A DNA stretch of 44,598 nt from an uncultured Aquitalea sp. (GCF_945957525.1 NZ_CAMFLA010000028.1:1-44598); one strand, 5' to 3'; counted from the stretch's first letter, positions 35,546 through 44,593 are shown. Notes: a model not told the origin generated them from the letters alone. Numbers and translations are program-made.

Positions 35546-36460
35546 TCAGTCCTGCGCCGCCGCCCCCGCATGGGCAGCGGTCAGATCATCAATGAAGGCA
35601 GCGATGCTATCCCTGCCCGCCGCGCCCTTGCGCGTTACCAGGTGGATTTCCGGCTGATAGCACAACAAGGCCTCGTTGAGCGGGCGCAACAGACCCTCCG
35701 CTGCCAAAGGCCGGGCAAAGTGCTCCGGCAAAAAGCCCAGATGGCAGCCTGACAGCACCAGCGCCGCCATGGCTTCCATATTGTCGGCGCGCGCCGTCAC
35801 CCGCCAGCGTTCATAAGGCAGCCCGATGGCCGGCAGCGGATAGGTGCGCCAGGCCCAGTCGTAGCGTTCCGCCGCCGCCAAGCCCACCGCGCCGGCTTCG
35901 GCAAACAGTGGATGGCCTGCCGCGCAATAGGCCAGCTGCCGTTCCCGCAATAGCAGCCGGTAATCCAGGTTGGCCGAACGGTGCCAGAAGTAGCCGATGC
36001 CCAAGTGCAGTTGGCCATTGATCAACGCCTCTTCCAGCATGCCGGGCGGCAGCATGGTGATGATCAGCTCCACCTCTTCATTCCGCTGGCGAAAACGGCG
36101 TATGGCGTCGGACAGCCGCTCGCTGCCGCGCAAGGTGGTATGCCCCACCACGCCCACGCGCAACTGCCCCACCAGTTTGTTTTCCAGACGGCGCGAGCCG
36201 GCGCAGAAACCCTCCACAGCATCCAGCAGCTCGCGACACGCCGCCAGAAAACGCTCGCCGCGCGCCGTCAGCGCAAAACCGGCGCGCCCCCGCTCGCATA
36301 GCCGGTAACCCAGTCGGGTTTCCAGCGCGGCCAGCTGGTTGCTGATGGTGGACTGACTGACATTGAGCGACGCTTGCGCAGCCGACACGCCACCGGCTTC
36401 GACCACCGCCATGAAGACGCGGATGAGGCGCAGATCCAGATCAGACAAGGTGTTGAGCAT
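35546..36460 (-). CDS. LysR-family regulator, probably of the guanidinobutyrase gene
   Basis: A 304-residue protein beginning MLNTLSDLDLRLIRVFMAVV (ATG at 36460; an in-frame TTG at 36481 is possible but less likely). The winged helix is VSAAQASLNVSQSTISNQLA and the effector domain starts at about 100 (LRVGVVGHTTLRGSERL). It is divergent from gbuA, as in Pseudomonas, where LysR-type GbuR and GpuR control guanidino-acid hydrolases. A perfect 9-bp-arm inverted repeat (36499-36522) lies just upstream of its start. Its stop lies 12 bases from the pdxH stop, tail to tail. Confidence 0.9.
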   Translation of the reverse strand: MLNTLSDLDLRLIRVFMAVVEAGGVSAAQASLNVSQSTISNQLAALETRLGYRLCERGRAGFALTARGERFLAACRELLDAVEGFCAGSRRLENKLVGQLRVGVVGHTTLRGSERLSDAIRRFRQRNEEVELIITMLPPGMLEEALINGQLHLGIGYFWHRSANLDYRLLLRERQLAYCAAGHPLFAEAGAVGLAAAERYDWAWRTYPLPAIGLPYERWRVTARADNMEAMAALVLSGCHLGFLPEHFARPLAAEGLLRPLNEALLCYQPEIHLVTRKGAAGRDSIAAFIDDLTAAHAGAAAQD

Positions 36461-36498
36461 GACGATGGTCGCCCGGCGCAATTAAGAAAGGGTATTTA

Positions 36499-36522
36499 TT
36501 ACATTCAGATGGATGAATGTAA
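36499..36522. promoter_or_regulatory. Candidate LysR operator for the gbuA divergon
   Basis: TTACATTCA-GATGGA-TGAATGTAA: 9-bp perfect arms, 6-base spacer, in an AT-rich patch 38 bases before the LysR ATG and 212 bases before the gbuA ATG. Confidence 0.65.
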
Positions 36523-36570
36523 ACAGTGGAACACGGTGATTTTTCTCAATGTGCGCGCTGCCTAGACTAA

Positions 36571-36687
36571 GAGCCGCTGATAAAACCGCGCAGCCACCCC
36601 GGGCCCAGGCGCGCCGACGCAGGCAGTACAGGAGAGTTCGGCAAGGAAGCGCCACGCGGAAGCAGGGAGGGTTGCTTAGCGGGTCTC
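36571..36687 (+). repeat. Dispersed intergenic element, copy 5, inside the gbuA upstream region
   Basis: The left end is GAGCCGCTGATAAAACC, the core is AGGCGCGCCGACGCAGGCAG then GGCAAGGAAGCG, and the right end is GGGTTGCTTAGCGGGTCTC. The ends are imperfect inverted repeats. It sits between the LysR operator and the gbuA start. Confidence 0.75.
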
Positions 36688-36734
36688 AGCTTGGTTGGCT
36701 CATGCCGACTACCCATTCTCAGCCAGGAACCACC

Positions 36735-37688
36735 ATGTCCCACCACACCTTGAATCAGCCGCTGGGCGGCAACGCCATGCCGCGCTTCGGCGGCATCGCC
36801 ACCATGATGCGCCTGCCGGCTGCCGACAGCGCCGCCGGTCTGGACGCGGCCTTTGTCGGCCTGCCGCTGGACATCGGCACCTCCAATCGCAGCGGCACCC
36901 GTTTCGGCCCGCGTGAAATCCGCAACGAATCCGTGCTGCTGCGCCCCTACAACATGGGCACCGGCGCGGCGCCGTTCGACACCCTGCAAGTGGCGGACCT
37001 GGGCGACATTGCCACCAACCCCTACAACCTTGCCGACAGCGTGGCCCGCATCGAAACGGCCTATCGCGACATCCTGCGCCACGATGTGATTCCGCTGGGC
37101 ATTGGCGGCGACCACACCGTCACCCTGCCCATCCTGCGCGCCATCGCCGCCAAACACGGCCCGGTGGGGTTGATTCATGTCGACGCCCATGCCGACATTA
37201 ACGACGAGATGTTCGGCGAGAAGATCGCCCACGGCACCACTTTCCGCCGCGCCCAGGAAGAAGGCCTGCTGGCCACGGGCCGCGTGGTGCAGATCGGCCT
37301 GCGCGGCAGCGGTTATGCGGCGGAAGACTTCGACTGGTCGCGCCAACAGGGCTTTCGCGTGGTGCCGGCGGAAGCCTGCTGGCACCGCTCGCTGCAAGCC
37401 CTGATGGCGGAAGTGCGCGAACAGATGGGCGATGGCCCGGTGTACCTGAGCTTCGACATCGACGGCATCGACCCGGCTTTTGCCCCCGGCACCGGCACGC
37501 CGGAAGTGGCCGGCCTCACCGCGCCGCAGGCGCTGGAAGTCGTGCGCGGCTGTCGCGGGCTGAATCTGGTGGGCGCGGATCTGGTCGAGGTGTCCCCGCC
37601 CTACGACACCAGCGGCAACACGGCGCTGCTGGGCGCCAATCTGCTATTTGAAATGCTGTGCGCGCTGCCAGGCGTTATCACCCGTTAA
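36735..37688 (+). CDS. gbuA: Guanidinobutyrase (ureohydrolase family)
   Basis: A 317-residue Mn2+ enzyme. The start at 36735 has AGGAA 6 bases upstream. It closely follows Pseudomonas GbuA as I recall it: LNQPLGGNAMPRFGGIATMM near the start, then RSGTRFGPREIR, PYNMGTGAAPFDTLQVADLG, and the ending LLGANLLFEMLCALPGVITR. The dinuclear Mn ligands are H127 (GGDHTVTLP), D150, H152 and D154 (HVDAHADIND), and D241 and D243 (SFDIDGIDP). The predicted reaction is 4-guanidinobutyrate + H2O to 4-aminobutyrate + urea; 3-guanidinopropionase (GpuA) is the close alternative, agmatinase less likely. The neighbours are a divergent LysR and a downstream Na+/solute symporter. Confidence 0.93.
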   Translation: MSHHTLNQPLGGNAMPRFGGIATMMRLPAADSAAGLDAAFVGLPLDIGTSNRSGTRFGPREIRNESVLLRPYNMGTGAAPFDTLQVADLGDIATNPYNLADSVARIETAYRDILRHDVIPLGIGGDHTVTLPILRAIAAKHGPVGLIHVDAHADINDEMFGEKIAHGTTFRRAQEEGLLATGRVVQIGLRGSGYAAEDFDWSRQQGFRVVPAEACWHRSLQALMAEVREQMGDGPVYLSFDIDGIDPAFAPGTGTPEVAGLTAPQALEVVRGCRGLNLVGADLVEVSPPYDTSGNTALLGANLLFEMLCALPGVITR

Positions 37689-37766
37689 AACCCGTTTCTC
37701 CTGATCCTGCGTTGCGCCGGCTTGCCGTGCTTCATGCGCTGCCTGCGTCGGCGCGCCCAGGCTCAG
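37687..37766 (-). repeat. Dispersed intergenic element, copy 6
   Basis: AAAACCCGTTTCTC is followed by CTGATCCTGCGTTGCGC and ends GTCGGCGCGCCCAGGCTCAG. The 66-base core 37701-37766 aligns ungapped with 13250-13315, and their first 17 bases are identical. It overlaps the last bases of the gbuA stop codon. Confidence 0.8.
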
Positions 37767-37774
37767 GAGCGCTA

Positions 37775-37804
37775 CCAAGGTTTGGCCGCAGCGCCAAACC
37801 TTGG
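37775..37804. terminator. Hairpin between gbuA and the symporter gene
   Basis: CCAAGGTTTGGC (37775-37786) pairs perfectly with GCCAAACCTTGG (37793-37804) around CGCAGC. There is no T-tract, so it could be an attenuator, an mRNA stability element or a weak terminator. Confidence 0.5.
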
Positions 37805-37883
37805 CCGGCTTCAGGCCGCCGCAGAGCGGCCCTTGTCATAACCACCCTTTGTGCTGCAAAGGTCTACTTATCAGGAGAAAACC

Positions 37884-39248
37884 ATGACGCTGGACGTACT
37901 GGTGGTATTTATCTACATCGCGGGCATGCTGTGGCTGGGCTGGCTGGGCATGCGCCGCGCCGACAGCCGCGAAGCCTTTCTGGTGGCCGGCCGCAATCTC
38001 GGCCCTGGTTTTTACATGGGCACCATGGCCGCCACCGTGCTGGGCGGCGCTTCCACCGTGGGCACGGTCAAACTGGGCTACCAGTACGGCATCTCCGGTT
38101 TCTGGCTGTGCGCCGCGCTGGGCTGCGGCATTCTGGTGCTCAACCTGGTGCTGGCCAAGCCGCTGCTCAAACTCAAGGTATTCACCGTGACGCAAGTGCT
38201 GGAGCGCCGTTACAACCGGCTGGCGCGCCGCACCAGCGCGCTGGTGATGTTGATGTATGCGGTGATGTTGTGCGTCACCTCGGTACTGGCCATCGCCACG
38301 GTGATGCAGGTGCTGTTCGAGCTGCCATTCTGGCTGGCGGTGGTGGTGGGCGGCGGTGTGGTGGTGGTGTACTCCGCCATCGGCGGCATGTGGTCGCTGA
38401 CACTGACCGACATCGTGCAATTCCTGATCAAGACCTTCGGCCTGATGCTGGTGCTGCTGCCCTTGTGCCTCTACAAGGCCGGCGGCTGGGATGCGCTCAC
38501 CGCCAAATTGCCGCCGGCTTTCTTTGACGTCACCCATATCGGCGTGGACACCATCATCACTTACTTCGTGATCTACTTCTTCGGCATCCTCATCGGTCAG
38601 GACATCTGGCAGCGGGTATTCACCGCCCGCGATGAGAAGGTAGCGCGCCGCGCCGGCAGCCTAGCCGGCCTGTATTGCATTGCCTATGGCTTGGTGTGCG
38701 CCTGTATCGGCATGGCGGCGCGCGTATTGCTGCCGGATCTGGACAACCCGGGCAACGCCTTCGCCGCCATCGTCAAGGAAGAACTGCCGGCCGGCGTGCG
38801 CGGGCTGGTCATCGCCGCCGCGTTGGCCGCTATGATGTCCACCGCCAGCGCCGCGCTGCTGGCGGCCTCCACCACGCTGACGGAAGACTTGTTCGGCAAA
38901 CGCGACAGCCTGTGGCTGGACCGGCTCACCGCCTTTGCCACCGGCCTTGCCGTGCTGGGCATCGCCATGCTGGTGAGCGATGTCATCAGCGCACTGACGC
39001 TGGCTTACAACCTGCTGGTGGCGGGCATGCTGGTGCCGCTGCTGGGGGCGATGTTCCTGCCGCGCGCCAGTACCGCCGGCGCGATCGCCAGCATGCTGCT
39101 GGGCTGCGGCGCGGCCATCGCCAGCATGGTGGTGTACGGACTGGACGCCAATCAGCCCATTTACTTCGGCCTGGCCGCCAGCCTGGCGGGTTTCCTGCTG
39201 GGCAACCGGCTCTACCCGGCGCCGCAAACCATCGCGCAGCAGGCCTGA
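37884..39248 (+). CDS. Sodium:solute symporter (SSS family), likely guanidino-acid permease
   Basis: A 454-residue protein starting MTLDVLVVFIYIAGMLWLGW (ATG 37884, AGGAGA 7 bases upstream). About 13 membrane helices. SSS hallmarks: GRNLGPGFYMGTMAATVLGG (the GRN and the Na+ site region), TVTQVLERRYNR in TM4-5, YSAIGGMWSLTLTDIVQFLI in the typical G-G-x-x-x-V/L-T-D block, and GLVIAAALAAMMSTASAALL with the A-x-x-S-T Na+ site. In Pseudomonas, guanidino-acid hydrolase genes are accompanied by a dedicated permease; the position here supports the same role, but the substrate is inferred. Transcription ends at 39308-39340. Confidence 0.9.
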   Translation: MTLDVLVVFIYIAGMLWLGWLGMRRADSREAFLVAGRNLGPGFYMGTMAATVLGGASTVGTVKLGYQYGISGFWLCAALGCGILVLNLVLAKPLLKLKVFTVTQVLERRYNRLARRTSALVMLMYAVMLCVTSVLAIATVMQVLFELPFWLAVVVGGGVVVVYSAIGGMWSLTLTDIVQFLIKTFGLMLVLLPLCLYKAGGWDALTAKLPPAFFDVTHIGVDTIITYFVIYFFGILIGQDIWQRVFTARDEKVARRAGSLAGLYCIAYGLVCACIGMAARVLLPDLDNPGNAFAAIVKEELPAGVRGLVIAAALAAMMSTASAALLAASTTLTEDLFGKRDSLWLDRLTAFATGLAVLGIAMLVSDVISALTLAYNLLVAGMLVPLLGAMFLPRASTAGAIASMLLGCGAAIASMVVYGLDANQPIYFGLAASLAGFLLGNRLYPAPQTIAQQA

Positions 39249-39307
39249 GTCTGCCAGCCCTTCCCGACAGCACGGAGGCACTTGCAATGCGCGGTGCCCA
39301 TGCGACA

Positions 39308-39340
39308 ACGCCGTTCACTCCTGCGGGTGAACGGCGTTTT
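39308..39340. terminator. Intrinsic terminator between the symporter and fghA genes
   Basis: ACGCCGTTCAC (39308-39318) pairs perfectly with GTGAACGGCGT (39327-39337), followed by TTT. It serves the plus-strand gene and possibly the convergent fghA. Confidence 0.85.
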
Positions 39341-39382
39341 CCCATGCCAAAACCGGCATCGCCGGGCTCGTCCGGACCCGAC

Positions 39383-40219
39383 TCAATCCAGCAGGTAGCG
39401 CGCATGAAAGCGCAAATGTTCGTCGATCAAGCTGGCGATGAAGTAATAGCTGTGGTCGTAACCCTCATGGCGGCGCAAGGTGAGCGGATAACCGCTCTGC
39501 GCGGCCGCGCGCTCCAGTGCTTCCGGCTTGAGTTGCTCGGCGAGGAAACCATCCGCCAGCCCCACATCCACCAGCGCCGGCAACGTTTGCCGCGCTTCAC
39601 TCATCAACAGGCTGGCGTCCCATTCTGCCCAGACGCCGCGCTCTTCGCCCAGATAGGCGGAGAAGGCTTTCTGCCCCCAGGGCGCAGCCACCGGATTGGC
39701 GATAGGCGCAAAGGCCGACACCGAGCGGTAACGGTCCGGCCGTTTCAGCGCGCACAGCAAAGCGCCGTGTCCGCCCATGCTGTGTCCGGCCACGCTGCGT
39801 CGCTGACTCACCGGAAAATGACTGTCGATCAGCGCCGGCAACTCGTCCGTCACGTAGTCGAACATGCGGTAATGCCGATTCCACGGCGGCTGGGCGGCGT
39901 TGAGATAGAAGCCCGCGCCTTGGCCCAGGTCGTAAGCCGCGTCGTCGGCCACGCCTTCGCCGCGCGGGCTGGTGTCCGGCGCCACCAGCGCCAGCCCCAG
40001 CTCTGCCGCCATGCGCTGCGCGCCCGCCTTCTGCATGAAGTTTTCATCGCTGCAGGTCAGGCCGGACAGCCAGTACAGCACCGGTACCGGGCCGGCCGCA
40101 GCCTGTGGCGGCAGGTAGATGGCAAAGCGCATGCGGCAGCCCAGCACGGCGGAATCGTGCTGATATTGTTTGTGCCAGCCGCCAAAGGATTTGTTGCTGC
40201 TGATATTGTCCAGATTCAT
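39383..40219 (-). CDS. fghA: S-formylglutathione hydrolase
   Basis: A 278-residue esterase-D type alpha/beta hydrolase that completes glutathione-dependent formaldehyde oxidation (S-formylglutathione + H2O to formate + glutathione). The nucleophile is S147 in [12 protein letters not shown], the acid is the Asp of [11 protein letters not shown] and the base is the His of [21 protein letters not shown] and [10 protein letters not shown] are family signatures. The start at 40219 ([12 protein letters not shown]) gives the usual length; upstream in-frame Mets up to 40261 would add residues not seen in the family. It is 84 bases downstream of frmA with a hairpin between them. Confidence 0.96.
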   Translation of the reverse strand: MNLDNISSNKSFGGWHKQYQHDSAVLGCRMRFAIYLPPQAAAGPVPVLYWLSGLTCSDENFMQKAGAQRMAAELGLALVAPDTSPRGEGVADDAAYDLGQGAGFYLNAAQPPWNRHYRMFDYVTDELPALIDSHFPVSQRRSVAGHSMGGHGALLCALKRPDRYRSVSAFAPIANPVAAPWGQKAFSAYLGEERGVWAEWDASLLMSEARQTLPALVDVGLADGFLAEQLKPEALERAAAQSGYPLTLRRHEGYDHSYYFIASLIDEHLRFHARYLLD

Positions 40220-40273
40220 CGGCATGGGTCCGATCATGTTGGCCGAAGGGCGCGCCCTCAAGCGGATGGAAAC

Positions 40274-40293
40274 GGCCCCGCGCAGGCGGGGCC
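40274..40293 (-). terminator. Intercistronic hairpin between frmA and fghA
   Basis: GGCCCCGC (40274-40281), GCAG loop, GCGGGGCC (40286-40293), 10 bases after the frmA stop. Minus-strand reading continues GTTTCC. It probably attenuates fghA or protects the frmA message. TTGGCCGAAG lies beyond it at 40239-40248. Confidence 0.5.
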
Positions 40294-40303
40294 AAGGCCG
40301 GCA

Positions 40304-41464
<1,161 letters not shown>

Positions 41465-41499
41465 TCATTGTATTGCCGACAAAATTGTTGATAATCCTG

Positions 41500-41514
41500 T
41501 CATTTGGTAAATGA
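41500..41514. promoter_or_regulatory. Candidate LysR operator in the frmA divergent region
   Basis: TCATTT-GGT-AAATGA is a perfect 15-bp palindrome, 19 bases before the LysR ATG and 68 bases before the frmA ATG, in an AT-rich patch. Confidence 0.65.
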
Positions 41515-41533
41515 TTTTTTCTGTGAGGAAATA

Positions 41534-42430
41534 ATGACGGATTGGCAAGGCATCAACGAGTTCGTCAGCGTTGCAGAGCACGGCAGCTTTACCCGTGCCG
41601 CCCAAGCGCTGGATCAGTCCGTCGCCCACGTCAGCCGGCAAGTCAGCAGGCTGGAATCGCGCCTGCACGTGCAACTGCTTTACCGCACCACCCGCCACGT
41701 CACCCTGACCGACAGCGGCAAGCTCTATCTGCAACACTGCCGCCAGTTGCTGGAAGGGTTGGCCGAAGCGGAACGGGCCATGTCGCGCCATCTGGCGGTG
41801 CCGCAGGGCAAGCTCAAACTCACCGCGCCGGTGGCCTATGGCGAAAGCCACATTGCCCCGCTGGTGCTGTCTTTCCTGCAACGCCATCCCTCACTGGACA
41901 TCCAGCTCAATCTCACCAATCAGGTACTGGATCTGGTGCACGAAGGCTACGATCTGGCCATTCGTCTCGGCCATCTGAGTGACTCCAGCCTGATGGCGCG
42001 CAAGCTGGCCAGCCGCCGCCAGCATGTCTGCGCCGCGCCGGCCTATCTTTCGCGCCACGGCCAACCCAATAGCCTGTCGGAACTGGAGCAACACAACTGC
42101 CTGCTGGGCACCAACGATGTCTGGCATCTGCAGGAGCAAGGCCGGCGACGCCTGTTGCGTGTGCGCGGCAATCTGCGTTGCAACAGCGGCCATGCACTGA
42201 CCGAGGCTGCGCTACAAGGCCAGGGCATCGTCCAGCTGCCGGACTACTACGTGGCGCGCCACCTGCGCGACGGCAATCTTGTGGAGCTGCTGGCGGCTTA
42301 CCGCGAGCCGGACGAAGGCATCTGGGCGGTGTTTCCGCACAATCGCCAGCTCTCGCCCAAAGTGCGCATGCTGGTGGACCATCTGGCGGAACAGTTGCCG
42401 GGGCTGCCGGAAGAGCGCCGGCAGCACTGA
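41534..42430 (+). CDS. LysR-family regulator, probably of frmA-fghA
   Basis: A 298-residue protein. The start at 41534 has GAGGAA 6 bases upstream. The helix-turn-helix is GSFTRAAQALDQSVAHVSRQ, and the effector domain from about 92 includes LKLTAPVAYGESHIAPLVLS, then LQRHPSLDIQLNL and YDLAIRLGHL, placing it in the CrgA/AaeR-like subgroup with the RLGxL motif. It is divergent from the formaldehyde-oxidation genes with a shared palindrome, the common arrangement for LysR control of frmA homologues in beta- and gammaproteobacteria. The inducer is presumably formaldehyde or its glutathione adduct. Confidence 0.9.
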   Translation: MTDWQGINEFVSVAEHGSFTRAAQALDQSVAHVSRQVSRLESRLHVQLLYRTTRHVTLTDSGKLYLQHCRQLLEGLAEAERAMSRHLAVPQGKLKLTAPVAYGESHIAPLVLSFLQRHPSLDIQLNLTNQVLDLVHEGYDLAIRLGHLSDSSLMARKLASRRQHVCAAPAYLSRHGQPNSLSELEQHNCLLGTNDVWHLQEQGRRRLLRVRGNLRCNSGHALTEAALQGQGIVQLPDYYVARHLRDGNLVELLAAYREPDEGIWAVFPHNRQLSPKVRMLVDHLAEQLPGLPEERRQH

Positions 42431-42431
42431 A

Positions 42432-42540
42432 AGCGGCTAACAACACCTCGCAAAGGCCCCGAACCCGGGCACGCCGGCGCAGACAATGCACGTTGCAAGA
42501 CAAGGAAGCCGACGAAGGGCCGGCTTTTACTCGCGGCTCC
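42432..42540 (+). repeat. Dispersed intergenic element, copy 7
   Basis: The left end is AGCGGCTAACAACACC, the core is CACGCCGGCGCAGACAATGC then AGACAAGGAAGC, and the right end is GGCTTTTACTCGCGGCTCC. Its first 74 bases align ungapped with the 29981 copy. It lies directly behind the LysR stop codon. Confidence 0.75.
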
Positions 42541-42601
42541 AAGGATGGCAAGGCCGCCCGCCTGTCGTATCATGGCCGTTTCATCGTCAGCGCCCCGCCC
42601 C

Positions 42602-43225
42602 ATGAGCCTTACCCGCCAGATACCCAAAGAAGAAATCAAGTCCATGCCCCTGTTTGCCGCGCTGACACCGGATGACGTTACGCTGGTGGACAGTGAAGAC
42701 AGCCTCGCGGCGGCGCTACCGATCTTGCAAGGCGCCGGCATTCTCGGCTTCGACACCGAGTCCCGCCCCACTTTCCACAAGGGTGAAGAGTCTGACGGCC
42801 CTCACCTGTTGCAGCTGGCCACCGATGCGCATGCCTGGCTGTTTCCCATCCGCGACGGTCAGCTGCCAGAGGCCGTGCGACAACTGCTCGCCGACCCGGC
42901 TTGTCAGCTGGTGGGCTTTGATCTGGTATCGGATCGCGCCCGCCTGAAAAGCCGGCTCGGCATCGAGTGCCAGGGCATCATCGATCTGGGTCATCTGATC
43001 CGCTCGGACGCGCCGCGCATCACCGTTGGCGCGGTACAAGCGGTGGCAAGGCTCTTCGGCCAACAGTTCCATAAATCCAAGAAGCTCTCCACTACCAACT
43101 GGTCGCGCCTACCGCTCTCTCCGGCGCAACAGGCCTATGCCGGCAACGATGCCTGGGTGGCGCTGCGCATTTATCGGGAACTGGCCGCTCGTGGCGCGCT
43201 GCCCGCCAACAAGGCTGCGACATGA
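42602..43225 (+). CDS. 3'-5' exonuclease, DEDD family
   Basis: A 207-residue protein with the DNA_pol_A_exo1/WRN-like fold. ExoI is LGFDTESRPTF (D51, E53), ExoII is LVGFDLVSDRARL (D at about 108), and ExoIII is YAGNDAWVALRIY, the DEDDy type with tyrosine. The FHKSKKLSTTNWSRLPLSPA segment is typical of stand-alone bacterial members. It probably degrades single-stranded or mismatched DNA ends or RNA; there is no polymerase or helicase domain. The start at 42602 lacks a clear RBS; an ATG at 42644 is a possible alternative. Its last four bases overlap the Crp/Fnr gene start (ATGA), so the two are cotranslated. Confidence 0.85.
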   Translation: MSLTRQIPKEEIKSMPLFAALTPDDVTLVDSEDSLAAALPILQGAGILGFDTESRPTFHKGEESDGPHLLQLATDAHAWLFPIRDGQLPEAVRQLLADPACQLVGFDLVSDRARLKSRLGIECQGIIDLGHLIRSDAPRITVGAVQAVARLFGQQFHKSKKLSTTNWSRLPLSPAQQAYAGNDAWVALRIYRELAARGALPANKAAT

Positions 43226-43887
43226 GCGACTGGACTCTCGCCTTCCCCGCGCTTGCCGCCCTGGATGCGACCAGTCGACAAGCACTACAGGCGGCAAGTC
43301 AGCCCGTCGACCTGCCCGCCGGCATCACTGTTTTTCACGAAGGCAGTCCCTGTCAGCTCTACCTCTTCCTGCTGGAAGGACGGCTAAGGGTGCAAAAGCT
43401 GGCGGAGAACGGTAGGGAAATTACCCTTTACCGAGTGGAAAGCGGCGACACCTGCATCGTTACCACCGCCTGCCTGATGAGCGGCCGCGCCTATAACGCC
43501 GAGGGCGTGACAGAAACGCCGGTTCACGCCATGGGCCTGCCAGTGCCGGCCTTCCGCCAGCTATTGGCTGAGTCCGCCGGCTTCCGCGATTTCGTCTTCA
43601 GCACCTATGGCGAACGCATTGCCGACCTGCTGTTGCTGATCGAAGAAGTCAGCTTTGGCCGTATCGATCAGCGCCTGGCTGGCAGCTTGCTGACGCTACC
43701 CAAACAGGACGGCGTGCTCGCCATCACCCATCAGGAACTGGCCGTGGAGTTGGGCAGCGCCCGCGAAGTGATCAGCCGGCAACTGAAAGAGTTTGAGCGT
43801 CGGGGCTGGATCAGCCTGGCCCGTGGCCAGATCCGCCTGCAAGATGAGCCTGCCTTGCGCCAGTTGGCCGACAAGCACGCTGTGTGA
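43222..43887 (+). CDS. Crp/Fnr-family transcriptional regulator
   Basis: A 221-residue protein. The cyclic-nucleotide-binding-like beta roll is at about 10-125 (ITVFHEGSPCQLYLFLLEGR). A long dimer helix follows, then a winged helix at about 150-215 (ITHQELAVELGSAREVISRQ, LKEFERRGWISLARGQIRL). The N-terminal cysteine cluster of FNR is missing, so it is not an oxygen-sensing iron-sulfur FNR. The cAMP-pocket residues of CRP are not conserved, so the signal is unknown. It overlaps the exonuclease gene by four bases and precedes a DUF2892 gene by 67 bases. The gap begins with TGTGA-TGTAG-TCACA, a likely target. Confidence 0.92.
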   Translation: MSDWTLAFPALAALDATSRQALQAASQPVDLPAGITVFHEGSPCQLYLFLLEGRLRVQKLAENGREITLYRVESGDTCIVTTACLMSGRAYNAEGVTETPVHAMGLPVPAFRQLLAESAGFRDFVFSTYGERIADLLLLIEEVSFGRIDQRLAGSLLTLPKQDGVLAITHQELAVELGSAREVISRQLKEFERRGWISLARGQIRLQDEPALRQLADKHAV

Positions 43888-43897
43888 TGTAGTCACA
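43883..43897. promoter_or_regulatory. CRP/FNR-like palindrome upstream of the DUF2892 gene
   Basis: TGTGA-TGTAG-TCACA overlaps the stop codon of the Crp/Fnr gene, 57 bases before the DUF2892 start. It resembles a CRP half-site pair with one base less spacing than the E. coli consensus. Control by the adjacent regulator is inference. Confidence 0.5.
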
Positions 43898-43954
43898 GAC
43901 GGCAGGTAAGGTCCGCTCTAGCATGAACATGTCAACCCAAAAAGGAGTCCTGCC

Positions 43955-44146
43955 ATGTCCCCGAATGTCGGCGGTATCGACCGCATCCTGCGCATCGCCA
44001 TCGGCCTCGCCCTCATCGGCGCCACGCTCGCCGGCCTGTTGCCCGCCTGGGGCTGGATCGGTGTCGTGCCGCTCGCTACCGGGCTGATTCGCTGGTGCCC
44101 AGCCTACCTGCCTTTCGGCCTCAAAACCTGCAAACCGCGTCAATAA
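43955..44146 (+). CDS. DUF2892 (YgaP-like) small inner-membrane protein
   Basis: A 63-residue protein with AAAGGAG 8 bases before the ATG. MSPNVGGIDRILRIAIGLAL opens the typical DUF2892 sequence: two membrane helices (about 10-28 and 31-48) ending WCPAYLPFGLKTC, the family's conserved C-P-x-Y-x-P-F-G-x-x-T-C motif. The domain is found alone or fused to rhodanese (YgaP), and often occurs near sulfur-related or Crp/Fnr-controlled genes. The two cysteines could take part in sulfur or redox chemistry. It has its own terminator. Confidence 0.9.
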   Translation: MSPNVGGIDRILRIAIGLALIGATLAGLLPAWGWIGVVPLATGLIRWCPAYLPFGLKTCKPRQ

Positions 44147-44154
44147 GCCATTCC

Positions 44155-44190
44155 GCCGGCAGGCGCACCTGCCGGCTTTCTGCTTTTTCA
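44155..44190 (+). terminator. Intrinsic terminator after the DUF2892 gene
   Basis: GCCGGCAGG (44155-44163), CGCA loop, CCTGCCGGC (44168-44176), then TTTCTGCTTTTT, 9 bases after the stop codon. Confidence 0.9.
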
Positions 44191-44567
44191 CTCCGCCAGC
44201 GGCTTGATCATCCCTCCCCTTTCGCTCCCCGTTTAGCTTTTCCCACAGCCTCACCCATCCTGGGGACTGCCACCCAAAACAGCGACACTGCCTCCTCCCA
44301 CAGCCATGGAGCCTGCGAGATCGCCGACTTTTTAGCAACCTGCGCGCTGTTTGCCTGAATTTGGAAATCGCCAGACTAGACTGCTCGGTTAGCCGGGAGG
44401 GGGTCAATGACACACGTTTGCCGAAGAGTCTGGCAAGGAGGCCAAAGACCCGATGGGGAGGCGGCGCATAAGCCGCGCGTTGGCCAGGGTCTGGCTGCGG
44501 GTAGCGACGACAGGGCGGGGGGTTTGCCGAAGGCAGGCGCGTAGCCACCCGGCAAACACAATGCACA

Positions 44568-44593
44568 AAGCCCAGCTCGTCTGAGCTGGGCTT
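44568..44593. terminator. Terminator-like hairpin at the right edge
   Basis: AAGCCCAGCTC (44568-44578), GTCT loop, GAGCTGGGCTT (44583-44593), an 11-bp perfect stem. It probably ends a minus-strand gene lying to the right of the window. Confidence 0.65.
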
